64,000 nt of DNA from Chitinophaga barathri (GCF_003807585.1 NZ_RMBX01000007.1:1-64000); one strand, 5' to 3'; shown: positions 9,005 to 17,887, numbered from the stretch's first letter. Program-made: numbers and translations. The notes: a model not told the origin generated them from the letters alone.

Positions 9005-9066
9005 ATACAGAAAAAGAAGAAATTATTATATTCGGTGAGTTTGTTAACCTATTAAATAGTTCTATC

Positions 9067-11271
9067 ATGCAACCCATTGTTTGCGGCCTGTTCACGGCCC
9101 TGTTGCCCTTTGCTGCGTCAGCGCAGGTTTCAGAATCATTTACAGACGGAAATTTCAGTCACGATCCCGCATGGCAGGGAATGGACACGTCGTTCCAGGT
9201 GAAGGACGGAAAGCTGCAAAGCCGGCATTCCAGGCCCAACAGCTCCTTTTATCTCTCCACGGCCTCCACCGCCGCGCTCGACGCGCAGTGGGAATTCTGG
9301 GCGCACCTGGACTTATCCACATCCAGCCAGAATTATGCGGACGTATACCTCACCGCGGAAACGCCGCAGCTGGATGCCGGTTATTTTGTCCGTATCGGAT
9401 ATAACACGGATGATGTAAGCCTGTATTATAAAGACAATAAAGGCGCTACCACCCGCCTCATTGACGGCCGCGACGGCATAACGGCCGGCGCACTGCGGAT
9501 ACGCGTCACCCGTACGGGGGAAGGCGAATGGACGTTGTATACAAATGCAACGGAAGAAGGCAAGGTTAGGGATACTACCTACATGTTATCCGCCTGGTTT
9601 GGCGTGATGATCAGGCAGTCCACCGCTTCCTTTTTTGGTAAACATTATTTTGACGACATAATTATTAAGCCGCTGGATACCATGCCGCCATACGTTCCCC
9701 GGCGATACGATGTATTGATACACGAGATCATGGCGGACCCGTCTCCATCGGCCGGATTACCCGAAGCGGAATTTATAGAATTGCGGAATGTGAGCGGTAA
9801 AGAAATAGATCTTGGAGGCTGGTTGTTAAAAGGTCGTAGCATTCAAGCTGTGCTTCCTGCATACAAGTTGTTAGCAGACAGCATAGTGGTGATCACTTCT
9901 TCATCCAATACTTCAATGTTTCATCCGGCGATCAGCGGCGGCAGTTCGTTGGCCGTTTCGAATGAAGGGGAACTGATCGCGTTGTATGATAATAAAGGAG
10001 CGGTGATACATGCGGTGGATTTCCGTGCGGACTGGTATGGTGGTGGTATAAAAGGGCAGGGCGGCTGGAGCCTGGAAATGAAAGACGTGAAATGGCCCTG
10101 CGCAGGTGCTGAGAACTTTGCGGCGGGCGGCACACCGGGTAGGAAAAATGCCGTGGAAGAAAATACCACTGCTCCAGGGCTGCCGCAATTGTCACGTGTC
10201 TCTGTCATAGACAGTCAGCACATCCGTCTTCACTACACCGCCCCGCTGGACAGTGCCGCTGCCTCAGACATCGGTTTGGCGGAAGCGCCGTTGTTTCATA
10301 CCATCACGATAAACTTACCAGCGCCGATGACCGCCGGAACAATTTATCATCTCGATATACAGGGCTTAAAGGACTGCAATGGCCGGGCACTGCCTCCAAC
10401 CACTACACCATATGCCCTTCCGCAGCCAATAGCCGCGAACGACCTGGTACTGAGCGAACTGCTTTTTGATCCGCCGCAAGGTGCGCAGGACTTCATAGAA
10501 CTATATAACCGCAGCGCCAAAGCCGTCGATCTCAGCGGCCTCTACCTGGCCCAGCGTGATGAGCTTGGCGCCATGAAGCCCGCCCTGCCATTGCTTCAAA
10601 AGCCATACCTGCTGCTTCCCGGCGAATACATCGCCTTCACAGAGGATATATCCGCGATCTGCCGCCATTACTCCTGTCTCGGCCGCATGGAACCCATCCC
10701 TGCGCTGCCTACTATGCCCCAGGACGAAGGGACCATCGTGCTGCTGAAGGCGGACGGGCAGGTAATTGACGAATTCAGCTACAAAAAAGCCCTGCACGCC
10801 GGTATTCTCCACGATACCAAAGGCATATCCCTCGAAAGGCTTTCGATGGAAAAACCGGCGCAGGAGCCCGGGAACTGGCATTCCGCGGCTTCCACGGCAG
10901 GTTATGCCACACCCGGCTACCAAAACTCCCGCAAAACCCCGGACATGCCGGGTGAGGCGTGGTTTACGGTTCAGCCGGAAGTCTTCAGCCCGGACAATGA
11001 CGGCCACGACGACCTGGCTTTTGTGCGCTGGAACTTCCCGGCCCCTGATTTCACCGTGAACATGACCGTGTATGACGCGCAGGGTCGTATTGTCCGGCAG
11101 CTGGCGAAGAATCTCCTGGCGGGGAATACCGGAAGTATCAGCTGGGATGGCCGCAAGGAAGACGGAGTGGTGGCTGCGCCGGGTATCTATATCTTTTTCT
11201 CCAGGATCTTTGATGGCAAAGGGAACGTAAGGCAATGGAAACATACGGTGGTGTTGAAGCGGGGCAACTGA
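9067..11271 (+). CDS. Lamin-tail domain surface protein
   Basis: A 734-residue exported protein. A signal peptide (MQPIVCGLFTALLPFAASAQ) supports the ATG at 9067 over an upstream in-frame start at 8980. An N-terminal jelly-roll-like region (about 20-220) is followed by a lamin-tail domain (YDVLIHEIMADPSPS..EFIELRNVSGKEIDLGGW, about 225-330). A second lamin-tail-like repeat follows (NDLVLSELLFDPPQGAQDFIELYNRS, about 455-560). The C-terminus (EVFSPDNDGHDDLAFVRWNF..GIYIFFSRIFDGKG) is FlgD-like/CHU_C-like, as found at the ends of Bacteroidota cell-surface proteins. It is probably anchored or secreted and structural or adhesive; no enzymatic residues were seen. Confidence 0.82.
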   Translation: MQPIVCGLFTALLPFAASAQVSESFTDGNFSHDPAWQGMDTSFQVKDGKLQSRHSRPNSSFYLSTASTAALDAQWEFWAHLDLSTSSQNYADVYLTAETPQLDAGYFVRIGYNTDDVSLYYKDNKGATTRLIDGRDGITAGALRIRVTRTGEGEWTLYTNATEEGKVRDTTYMLSAWFGVMIRQSTASFFGKHYFDDIIIKPLDTMPPYVPRRYDVLIHEIMADPSPSAGLPEAEFIELRNVSGKEIDLGGWLLKGRSIQAVLPAYKLLADSIVVITSSSNTSMFHPAISGGSSLAVSNEGELIALYDNKGAVIHAVDFRADWYGGGIKGQGGWSLEMKDVKWPCAGAENFAAGGTPGRKNAVEENTTAPGLPQLSRVSVIDSQHIRLHYTAPLDSAAASDIGLAEAPLFHTITINLPAPMTAGTIYHLDIQGLKDCNGRALPPTTTPYALPQPIAANDLVLSELLFDPPQGAQDFIELYNRSAKAVDLSGLYLAQRDELGAMKPALPLLQKPYLLLPGEYIAFTEDISAICRHYSCLGRMEPIPALPTMPQDEGTIVLLKADGQVIDEFSYKKALHAGILHDTKGISLERLSMEKPAQEPGNWHSAASTAGYATPGYQNSRKTPDMPGEAWFTVQPEVFSPDNDGHDDLAFVRWNFPAPDFTVNMTVYDAQGRIVRQLAKNLLAGNTGSISWDGRKEDGVVAAPGIYIFFSRIFDGKGNVRQWKHTVVLKRGN

Positions 11272-11291
11272 GAATCCGGTAAATATGGTCA

Positions 11292-11327
11292 AAAACAGGC
11301 CTTTTTCCTGTATCGGGCCTGTTTTGC
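11292..11327 (+). terminator. Intrinsic terminator after lamin-tail gene
   Basis: AAAACAGGCC (11292-11301) pairs with GGCCTGTTTT (11316-11325) in a 10-bp stem whose 3' arm ends in T residues. Confidence 0.8.
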
Positions 11328-11460
11328 CCTAACAACCGGAGCCTTCCGAAGATTAACATTTTTAACCTGGATCCGCTACCATGGCGGAACAGAAGGTCGT
11401 GCCCGCACCCCGGACGCGGGGAGTGAAAATTTGTCAGCGTTATATCTATTGCTAATTTTT

Positions 11461-11468
11461 TATATTTG
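11461..11468 (+). promoter_or_regulatory. Candidate -7 box of DUF5606 gene
   Basis: TATATTTG matches TAnnTTTG and lies 20 bases before the ATG. The nearest upstream TTTG (11430-11433) is 27 bases away, longer than the usual spacing. Confidence 0.45.
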
Positions 11469-11488
11469 CCGTTCTTAAAAATGAATTC

Positions 11489-12112
11489 ATGCAGTACAGA
11501 GAAATTGTTGCAGTAACCGGTTTAGGCGGTTTATTCCAATTGCTGGCCAGCAAACAGGATGGCGCTATTGTAAGATCGCTGGAAGATCAAAGCACCCGCT
11601 TTGTGTCTTCCCGGGTACATAATTTTACCCCATTGGAAAGCATTGAAGTATTTACAACGGGCGATAACGTGAACCTGACAGCGGTTTTCAAAGCAATGCA
11701 GGAAAAAGAAGCGCAATTCGCACCGGCTGACGGTAAAGCGGATAACAACGCTATCAAAGCTTACTTTAAGAACGTATTCCCCGAATTTGACGAGGACCGC
11801 GTATACGTGAGCGATATGAAAAAAATGGTGAAATGGTTTGCCATCCTCAAAAAGAACGACCTGTTGAAATTTGAGGAAGAAGCCGAAGAAACCGTAGAGG
11901 AAGAAGCTGCCCCCGCGCCCGCAGAGGAAGCTAAACCCAAAGCCAAGGCAAAAGCGAAGAAAGAAGAAGCTGCCGGCGAAGAAGCGCCTGCAGAAGAGAA
12001 ACCGGCTCCGAAAAAGAAAGCCGCTGCCAAAAAAGCTGCCGCCGATGCTGAGCCCGCAGAAGGAGAAGAGAAGAAACCAAAGGCCACCCGTAAGAAGAAA
12101 ACAGAAGAATAG
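11489..12112 (+). CDS. DUF5606 protein with histone-like tail
   Basis: A 207-residue protein. Residues 1 to about 135 (YREIVAVTGLGGLFQLLASK..VYVSDMKKMVKWFAILKKNDLLKF) match the Bacteroidota DUF5606 domain, function unknown. The last 70 or so residues are low complexity: an acidic stretch then Ala/Lys/Pro/Glu repeats (AKAKAKK, PKKKAAAKKAAAD, TRKKK) like histone H1-type or DNA-binding tails. The tail suggests nucleic-acid association, but this is inference. It has its own promoter-like box and a strong terminator. Confidence 0.8.
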   Translation: MQYREIVAVTGLGGLFQLLASKQDGAIVRSLEDQSTRFVSSRVHNFTPLESIEVFTTGDNVNLTAVFKAMQEKEAQFAPADGKADNNAIKAYFKNVFPEFDEDRVYVSDMKKMVKWFAILKKNDLLKFEEEAEETVEEEAAPAPAEEAKPKAKAKAKKEEAAGEEAPAEEKPAPKKKAAAKKAAADAEPAEGEEKKPKATRKKKTEE

Positions 12113-12135
12113 TATCGAACTGCCAATAAAAAAGG

Positions 12136-12170
12136 TTCCAAACCCCATACCGGGTTTGGAATTTTTTTTT
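12136..12170 (+). terminator. Intrinsic terminator after DUF5606 gene
   Basis: TTCCAAACCC (12136-12145) pairs with GGGTTTGGAA (12152-12161), followed by a run of nine or more T residues. Confidence 0.92.
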
Positions 12171-12202
12171 CAGTTATTTTTACTGACATTAATTTTTACA
12201 CC

Positions 12203-13921
12203 ATGCAAAATGCTCATATAACAGCGCCGCCAAGGCAATTTTTACCGAAAGACTTTACCGTAACCACCTGGGATGCCCTTCAGCCTTATTTTGAAACGTT
12301 GCAGAACAGGGAGATCAATAGCAAGGCAGACCTGGAACAATGGCTGGCCGACCTCAGCGAACTGGAAGCCGTGATCAGTGAAGACGCCTGCTGGCGCCAG
12401 ATCCGCATGACCCGCGACACGGCGGACAAATCCTTTGAAGAAGCGTTCACCTACTTCTGCATGGAAATACAACCCAAACTCCAACCCTACGCCGATGCGC
12501 TGAACCGTAAACTGCTCGCCAGCCCGCACAAAGACCAGCTGGACGAACAACTGTATTTCACCTATCTCCGCAACGTCAAAAAACAGGTACAACTGTTCAA
12601 CGAACAGAATATCCCCATCCAGGCGGAACTGAGCGTAATGGCCCAGCAGTTTGGCGTGATCTCCGGCGCCATGACCATCAACGTAAACGGCCAGGAGTAT
12701 ACTTTACAGCAGGCCGCCAAGTTCCTGGAAAACCCGGACCGCAACCTGCGTGAAGAAGTATTTACCAAAACCAATACCCGCCGCCTGCAGGACAAAGAGA
12801 AACTGGACGAACTGTATTCCACGCTGGTGGTCAAACGCCACCAGGTGGCCCTGAACGCAGGTTACGAAAATTACCGTGATTATAAATTCGTGGAGCTGGG
12901 AAGGTTTGAATACACTAAAGAGGACTGCTTCCAGTTCCATACCGCGATCAAAGAACACATCCTGCCGCTGGTGCGGCAATCGCTGGAGCGCCAGCGTATG
13001 AAACTCGGGCTGGACGAACTGAGGCCCTGGGATGGTGACGCGGAGCCGGCCGGCACCGTACCCCTTGAGCCTTTCAAAAGCGGCGAGGAAATGATCAGCA
13101 AATCCATCGAATGTTTTAACGAACTGCGCCCCTTCTTCGGGGAATGTCTCAGCGTGATGAAAGACATGGGCCGCCTGGACCTGGACAGCCGCAAAAACAA
13201 AGCGCCCGGAGGATACAACTGTCCGCTGGCAGAAACCGGTGTGCCTTTTATTTTCATGAATGCTGCCGGCCAGATGAAAGACCTTACCACGATGGTACAC
13301 GAAGGCGGTCACGCTGTCCATTCTTTCCTGAGCCACCCGCTGAAACTCAGTGCTTTTAAGGAATACCCGATGGAGATCGCGGAAGTGGCCAGCATGAGCA
13401 TGGAGCTTTTCACCATGGACCACTGGCATATTTTCTTCGACAAACCGGAAGAACTACGCCGCGCCAAACTACAACAACTGGAAAGGGCCATCACCATTTT
13501 CCCCTGGATCGCGACGATAGATAAATTCCAGCACTGGATCTACGAACATCCGCAGCATACAACAGAAGAACGTACGACCGCCTGGACGCGCATCCTGGAT
13601 GAATTTTCTCCCGGCAATGTGAACTGGGAAGGGTTTGAACACTTCCGCGCCAGCAGCTGGCAGCGCCAGCTGCACCTGTTCGAAGTACCGTTTTATTACA
13701 TCGAATACGGTATTGCACAGCTGGGCGCCATCGCCATGTGGAAACAATACAAGGAAAACCCCGAACAGGCGCTGGACAATTATGAAAAAGCCCTCAGCCT
13801 GGGCTACACCAAAGCCCTACGCGAACTTTACACCGCCGCGGGCATCCGCTTCGACTTCTCACCGGAGTACGTAAAAGAACTGGCGGGTTTTGTACAGGAG
13901 GAGATCAACAAGATCGTTTAA
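12203..13921 (+). CDS. M3 family oligoendopeptidase
   Basis: A 572-residue cytoplasmic zinc metallopeptidase of family M3 (PepF-like oligoendopeptidase), which degrades short peptides. The zinc-binding HEGGH starts at about residue 366 inside TTMVHEGGHAVHSFL, and the third ligand Glu lies in the following EIAEVASMSMELF helix. A C-terminal substrate-binding region (FYYIEYGIAQLGAIAMW) is typical. No signal peptide. Normal length. It is bracketed by terminators, so expressed alone. Confidence 0.93.
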   Translation: MQNAHITAPPRQFLPKDFTVTTWDALQPYFETLQNREINSKADLEQWLADLSELEAVISEDACWRQIRMTRDTADKSFEEAFTYFCMEIQPKLQPYADALNRKLLASPHKDQLDEQLYFTYLRNVKKQVQLFNEQNIPIQAELSVMAQQFGVISGAMTINVNGQEYTLQQAAKFLENPDRNLREEVFTKTNTRRLQDKEKLDELYSTLVVKRHQVALNAGYENYRDYKFVELGRFEYTKEDCFQFHTAIKEHILPLVRQSLERQRMKLGLDELRPWDGDAEPAGTVPLEPFKSGEEMISKSIECFNELRPFFGECLSVMKDMGRLDLDSRKNKAPGGYNCPLAETGVPFIFMNAAGQMKDLTTMVHEGGHAVHSFLSHPLKLSAFKEYPMEIAEVASMSMELFTMDHWHIFFDKPEELRRAKLQQLERAITIFPWIATIDKFQHWIYEHPQHTTEERTTAWTRILDEFSPGNVNWEGFEHFRASSWQRQLHLFEVPFYYIEYGIAQLGAIAMWKQYKENPEQALDNYEKALSLGYTKALRELYTAAGIRFDFSPEYVKELAGFVQEEINKIV

Positions 13922-13939
13922 ACAAGCCGTCTGAAAATA

Positions 13940-13970
13940 AAAAAGCGTTCCATACCGGAACGCTTTTTTT
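13940..13970. terminator. Bidirectional terminator between pepF-like and fur genes
   Basis: AGCGTTCC (13944-13951) and GGAACGCT (13957-13964) with A-run before and T-run after. It can end both the rightward peptidase transcript and the leftward metal operon. Confidence 0.9.
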
Positions 13971-14008
13971 ATATCATTTATCCCGCGGTTTTTATGCCGC
14001 ATAAATTT

Positions 14009-14437
14009 TTAATGACAGGCCTTGCAAACCCCGCTCACCACCACTTCCACATTGCGCACGTCATATCCTTTCGGCAGTGACAGCACGGGAATATCCGTTT
14101 CTTCGAGGCACTGCGTACTGCCGCATTCCTCGCAGCGGAAATGCACATGGTGATCGTGATGCTCATGCTCCCGGCACTCGGACCGGCAGATGGCATACCG
14201 CACGGAAGTATCCGTGGTCGGGATCTTATGCACGATACCTTTATCGAGGAAGGTTTGAAGGGTGCGGTAAATGGTCACCCGGTCAAAAGACTTCCCGCTT
14301 AATTTCTCAAAATCCGCATGTTCAAGCGCGCCGTTACTTTTCAGGAATAGCTCTAGTATTTTAACCCGCGTTTCCGTAATGCTCAGCTTACTGGACTTCA
14401 ATAACTCAGTAATGAGCTCTTTGTTCTTTGAAGGCAT
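14009..14437 (-). CDS. Fur family regulator, probably Zur
   Basis: A 142-residue metal-responsive repressor of the Fur family. A winged-helix domain spans about residues 10-80 (ITETRVKILELFL, FDRVTIYRTLQTFLDKGIVH). A His cluster at 91-99 (HEHHDHHVH) follows. Two CxxC pairs (Cys102/105 and Cys138/141) form the structural zinc site. It is the last gene of the leftward operon encoding an ABC system, DUF3299 lipoprotein and SCO-like protein, opposite a COG0523 GTPase. Such company is typical of zinc regulation, hence Zur rather than Fur or PerR; the metal is inferred. Confidence 0.88.
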   Translation of the reverse strand: MPSKNKELITELLKSSKLSITETRVKILELFLKSNGALEHADFEKLSGKSFDRVTIYRTLQTFLDKGIVHKIPTTDTSVRYAICRSECREHEHHDHHVHFRCEECGSTQCLEETDIPVLSLPKGYDVRNVEVVVSGVCKACH

Positions 14438-14448
14438 GTTAAAACTTT

Positions 14449-15081
14449 TTATTCATGTACAAGCCGGTCGATATCGCCGATCAGCTTGTCTACATCTTTA
14501 ATCTTTGTTCCCTCATACAGTCCGCGTATCTGTCCGTCTCCGTCCACCAGCGCGAACCATTGAGTGTGTATAAAATCATCTTCACCGGTAAATGTACCAT
14601 CATCCACGAGGTAACTTTCGCGGGCCAGTTTGTACAGCTGGCGTTTGTCCCCCGTCAGGAAATGCCAGTTCTTCGCATCCGCGCCATGTTTTTCGGCATA
14701 GGCTTTCAAAACAGGAATGGAATCATATTCCGGGTCCGAGGTATGGGAAAGGATCATAAAATTCGGGTTCGACTTATACGCCGCATACACCTTTTCCATA
14801 TTCTTATTCATCACCGGGCAAATGTTTGTGCAGGTGGTGAAAAAATATTCCGCTACATAGATCTTTCCTTTCACATGCTCCTGCGTGACCGTATTGCCTT
14901 CCTGGTCGGTAAAGGAGAAACTCTGCACCTTATGGCCGGGGGTACCCAGCAACGGCAGTTTTTCCTTCCCGAAGAACTCGCCCGTACCTTCTTTGATCAT
15001 CAGGCCGGAAAACACCATGAATCCCGCACTCAGCACTACAAAAAAGATGATATAGAAGATCGCTTTTTTTGACATATTCAT
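14449..15081 (-). CDS. SCO family thioredoxin-fold protein (zinc operon)
   Basis: A 210-residue membrane-anchored periplasmic protein with one N-terminal transmembrane segment (about 6-28). It has a thioredoxin-like fold with the SCO copper motif FFTTCTNICPVM (CxxxC) near residue 98 and the distal His in DDFIHTQWFALVD. SCO proteins deliver copper or act as thiol reductants for cytochrome oxidase. Here the gene sits in a metal operon between a DUF3299 lipoprotein and a Fur-type regulator, so a role in thiol or metal handling under zinc shortage is possible. A second SCO gene lies in the oxidase cluster. A start six bases downstream (15075) is equally possible. Confidence 0.88.
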   Translation of the reverse strand: MNMSKKAIFYIIFFVVLSAGFMVFSGLMIKEGTGEFFGKEKLPLLGTPGHKVQSFSFTDQEGNTVTQEHVKGKIYVAEYFFTTCTNICPVMNKNMEKVYAAYKSNPNFMILSHTSDPEYDSIPVLKAYAEKHGADAKNWHFLTGDKRQLYKLARESYLVDDGTFTGEDDFIHTQWFALVDGDGQIRGLYEGTKIKDVDKLIGDIDRLVHE

Positions 15082-15112
15082 TCAGCTTAAAATCTGACCT
15101 GTAAAGTTAAGA

Positions 15113-15694
15113 CTATTTGCCGATCAGTACGGCATCGTCCAGGTTATAATATAATTCATAAATGTTTTTCTCATTGAGTCTTAGCCGGCCTTTGAATTTC
15201 ACATAGTCATCTGTTTCAAATTCGGGTTTGCCGGATTTGAATTTCAGGTTCATAATGGTTTCGGGCCCGGCTCCGCCGCAAAAGAAACAGGAGCTGTTCG
15301 GGTTCGCGGAAAGCACGTACATGCCGCCTTTTACGTCCACCGGTATCACATACCCGCTGATCACGATGGTTTTCCCGTTCATGGCTTTGATGTTGCGGGA
15401 AAAGGAAGGGTAGAGCATGGGCATCTGCATCTTTTCATCCCACTTACGGTCGAAGATCACGTCCGAGAGTTGTTTCCAGGTAACGTTCACCGACGCAGTG
15501 TCCGCCCAGGTGCGGGTTTCGGGCACATCCACGGTAGACACGGGAAGGTTGCCGCCCGCCTGCTGTTTGAGCCTTAACACCTGGCCGAGGTAACCGGCCG
15601 TGATGCCGCCATGTTTGCAGTATTGGGAAACGTTCGAGCAGGATACCATCAGGAAGGCCATCAGGCCCACTAATACTCTTTCTATTTTAAGCAT
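15113..15694 (-). CDS. DUF3299-like lipoprotein
   Basis: A 193-residue lipoprotein: signal sequence with lipobox MVSC at Cys19. The C-terminal half has an OB-like beta region (TIVISGYVIPVD..YVKFKGRLRLNEKNIYELYYNLDDAVLI). It contains the conserved SCFFCGGAGPETIM block with Cys136 and Cys139, as in DUF3299 proteins. Homologous lipoproteins are encoded beside MacB/FtsX-like ABC transporters in zinc-responsive operons of proteobacteria. Its start overlaps the end of the permease gene by 8 bases, so the two are translationally coupled. Function unproven; probably a periplasmic metal-binding partner. Confidence 0.78.
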   Translation of the reverse strand: MLKIERVLVGLMAFLMVSCSNVSQYCKHGGITAGYLGQVLRLKQQAGGNLPVSTVDVPETRTWADTASVNVTWKQLSDVIFDRKWDEKMQMPMLYPSFSRNIKAMNGKTIVISGYVIPVDVKGGMYVLSANPNSSCFFCGGAGPETIMNLKFKSGKPEFETDDYVKFKGRLRLNEKNIYELYYNLDDAVLIGK

Positions 15695-17102
15695 TGGCGA
15701 GTGTTTTAGAAATATTGAGCCTGAAAGCTCTTATAGCCGGGAAAAGCGCAGCCAGCAAACAGGCGGCGAAAATGGCGCCGGCGGTGTAAAAATCCGCGGC
15801 GGTGATTTTCCAGGCATTGGAAAAGTTCAGGTGATAATGTGTAAAGACCTCCTGCTGCAACAGGAACAAAGCGGCGCGGCTCAGCAAAAAACCGCCCAGT
15901 ATACCTGCTAAAGCCAGCATGGCTGCTTCGGTGAGCACGAGGCCCAGCAGTTTCAGCCTGCTGCCGCCCATGCTGCGCATCAGTGCCAGTTCGTAACGGC
16001 GCTCATGCGTTCCCTGCACCAGCATCACAAAGATACTGCAGGCCGCCAGCCCCGCCAAAAGCCAGCCAAGGATGCGGAGTATCTCCGTACCCGCGCCCAG
16101 CAATGATTGCAGGCGGTTCACTTCTATGGCCGGCACCGCTGCCTGCATATTGGTGTTTTCGTTGATCATTCTCGGCAATTGCAACTGTGCCAGCGGGCTT
16201 CTGAATTTGATCAGCACAGCGGTGATCTGCTGCTCCGGCTTTGCCGGAGCGGATGCCATTGCCATAAAAGGCATGCCTGCGCCCGCTCCGCTGTTCGCCG
16301 GCTGGCCAGCCTGTTCGGCTGTTTTGTCCTGCGCCTGCGCACCGGCAGGTTCCGCAGCACCGGATGTTTCGTGATCATGGGTTTCATCCTCATGATCTTT
16401 ATGATGTGAAGTTATTGCACCGGCTTCAGCTTTTTCATGATCGTGCTCATCCCCTTCGGCATGGTCATGCTCGTCCCGGTGGCTTTTCGCGGTTTCATGG
16501 ATCGTCCACACGCTGCTGAGCGGGGTGAGGATCAGCTGGTCCAGCGAAAGACCGGTGGGCGGCAGGATGCCCGTTACCACGTAAAGATGTTCCTCGTGCA
16601 CATGTCCTTTTTCTCCCAGGCCATGCGTTCCCGCAAACGTCTTCCCGATGCTGAGGCCCGCGCGTTTGGCCACGGTGGCGCCCACCACTACTTCCATAGA
16701 CCGGGAAAATACCTTGCCTGAAGCGGGTTTTACCTGGTATTTTTCGAGGTAGGCAGGCGTGGTGCCAATGATGCGGTAACCATGATAGGAATCGCCGAGG
16801 GAAAGGGGAATGGCCGATTCCACGAGCGGGTGATGCATAAAGCGGCTGGCTTCCGCGAGGGAAATATTGCCGGTGGGCGCGTCCAGGTTGTAAACGCTGC
16901 TGAGGATGAGCTGCAAAGGGCTGCCTTTGGCGCCCAGCACCATGTCTATGCCGTCTATCTGTTTCTCCAGCTGCTCGCGCGACTGGCGGTTCAGCGAAAT
17001 AAGCACCAGGAGCACGGCGGTGCTGCATGCCAGCAGCAGCCAGCAAAGCACGGCGTAGAGCGGTTTATGAAGAAGGTTTTTATATGAAATGCGAATGATC
17101 AT
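15687..17102 (-). CDS. FtsX/MacB-type ABC permease with His-rich loop
   Basis: A 471-residue inner-membrane permease. One transmembrane segment is at about 15-38 and three are at the C-terminus (about 340-360, 385-410, 435-460), the FtsX/MacB/LolC architecture with a large periplasmic domain between. The periplasmic domain carries a His/Asp/Glu-rich insert at about residues 202-245 (HDHAEGDEHDHEKAE, HHKDHEDETHDHE) with about ten histidines, expected to bind zinc or another divalent metal, then an Ala/Gln/Pro linker. Overlaps the ATPase gene by 4 bases and the lipoprotein gene by 8. Likely a mechanotransmission-type metal system rather than a classical importer. Confidence 0.88.
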   Translation of the reverse strand: MIIRISYKNLLHKPLYAVLCWLLLACSTAVLLVLISLNRQSREQLEKQIDGIDMVLGAKGSPLQLILSSVYNLDAPTGNISLAEASRFMHHPLVESAIPLSLGDSYHGYRIIGTTPAYLEKYQVKPASGKVFSRSMEVVVGATVAKRAGLSIGKTFAGTHGLGEKGHVHEEHLYVVTGILPPTGLSLDQLILTPLSSVWTIHETAKSHRDEHDHAEGDEHDHEKAEAGAITSHHKDHEDETHDHETSGAAEPAGAQAQDKTAEQAGQPANSGAGAGMPFMAMASAPAKPEQQITAVLIKFRSPLAQLQLPRMINENTNMQAAVPAIEVNRLQSLLGAGTEILRILGWLLAGLAACSIFVMLVQGTHERRYELALMRSMGGSRLKLLGLVLTEAAMLALAGILGGFLLSRAALFLLQQEVFTHYHLNFSNAWKITAADFYTAGAIFAACLLAALFPAIRAFRLNISKTLANA

Positions 17103-17728
17103 GTCAGTTGGATATGGTCCCGGAAAAGTTGTTTCAGCCTGTTGTCGTGCGTAACGACGAGCAGTGCGGCGTTTTGCTGCTGCGCCTGTTCCCCCAGTAG
17201 CTGTGCAACGGCTTCGCAGTTATGATCGTCCAGGCTGGCCGTGGGCTCGTCCGCCAGCAACACCTGCGGATTTTGCAGCAATGCCCGGGCGATGGAGGCG
17301 CGCTGCTGTTCGCCCTGGCTGAGGTGCGCCGGTTTTTTATGCAGCAGGCCGGCAATACGCAGCTTTTCCGCCAGCTGGAGCAACCGTTCCTGCGAAACGG
17401 GCGCCTTTACCAGTGTGGAGGGCAGCAACAGATTTTCCTTTATGCTCAGCGAAGCGATAAAATGCGAAGCCTGGAATACCAGCCCGATGTTTTTCCCCCT
17501 GAAGTTATCCATGGCGGCGGGTTTCAACTGAGGCAGGGAAAGGCCGCCCACCCGCACGTCCCCGGAGGCAGGGCGGAGCAGGCCTGCCAGCAGGTGCAAA
17601 AGCGTGGTTTTCCCCGTGCCCGAAGCGCCGGTGATCAACAGGGCCTTGCCGCCTTCGCAGGCAAGGTCCGGGAATTGCAGCAAACGCCCGTTGGGATGGG
17701 CATATGCGAGGTCTTTGGTGTATATCAT
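17099..17728 (-). CDS. ABC transporter ATP-binding protein
   Basis: A 209-residue ATPase of the LolD/MacB family: Walker A GASGTGKTT, Q-loop VFQASHF, signature LSQGEQQRASIARAL, Walker B VLLADEPTASLD and switch His in VVTHDNRL. The start MIYTKDLAYAHPN at 17728 was chosen because the further 12 in-frame upstream residues do not look like family sequence. It is the first gene of the leftward operon and pairs with the His-rich permease, whose start it overlaps. Confidence 0.93.
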   Translation of the reverse strand: MIYTKDLAYAHPNGRLLQFPDLACEGGKALLITGASGTGKTTLLHLLAGLLRPASGDVRVGGLSLPQLKPAAMDNFRGKNIGLVFQASHFIASLSIKENLLLPSTLVKAPVSQERLLQLAEKLRIAGLLHKKPAHLSQGEQQRASIARALLQNPQVLLADEPTASLDDHNCEAVAQLLGEQAQQQNAALLVVTHDNRLKQLFRDHIQLT

Positions 17729-17829
17729 ATCCTTCTCGGTTCGTGAAAAGCAACTACGTTGCATTCCCTCTTTTAAAGACGGCTAAGATAGCCTTCCCCA
17801 TTGATAAAATTTCCAGAAAATAAAATAAA

Positions 17830-17846
17830 TTGCAACTGTGTTGCAA
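17830..17846. promoter_or_regulatory. Candidate Zur operator (palindrome)
   Basis: TTGCAACTGTGTTGCAA is a perfect 7-3-7 palindrome. Its right arm overlaps the -7 box of the leftward ABC operon promoter, and it lies just upstream of the rightward merC-like promoter. Position, symmetry and length suit a Fur-family dimer. Assignment to the Fur/Zur protein encoded in the same operon is inferred. Confidence 0.62.
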
Positions 17847-17874
17847 AAGTATACTAGATTTGTTGCCTCACAAA
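17844..17874 (-). promoter_or_regulatory. Promoter of the leftward metal operon
   Basis: On the minus strand TTTG at 17874-17871, a 19-base gap, then TACTTTTG at 17851-17844. This is a near-ideal Bacteroidota promoter (TTTG, then TAnnTTTG). The palindrome at 17830-17846 covers its downstream end, where a repressor would block transcription. Confidence 0.65.
17855..17862 (+). promoter_or_regulatory. Candidate -7 box of merC-like gene
   Basis: TAGATTTG matches TAnnTTTG, 26 bases before the ATG at 17888. The TTG at 17830-17832, inside the palindrome, could be the -33 element (22-base gap). Confidence 0.5.
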
Positions 17875-17887
17875 ATATATTCTGACC

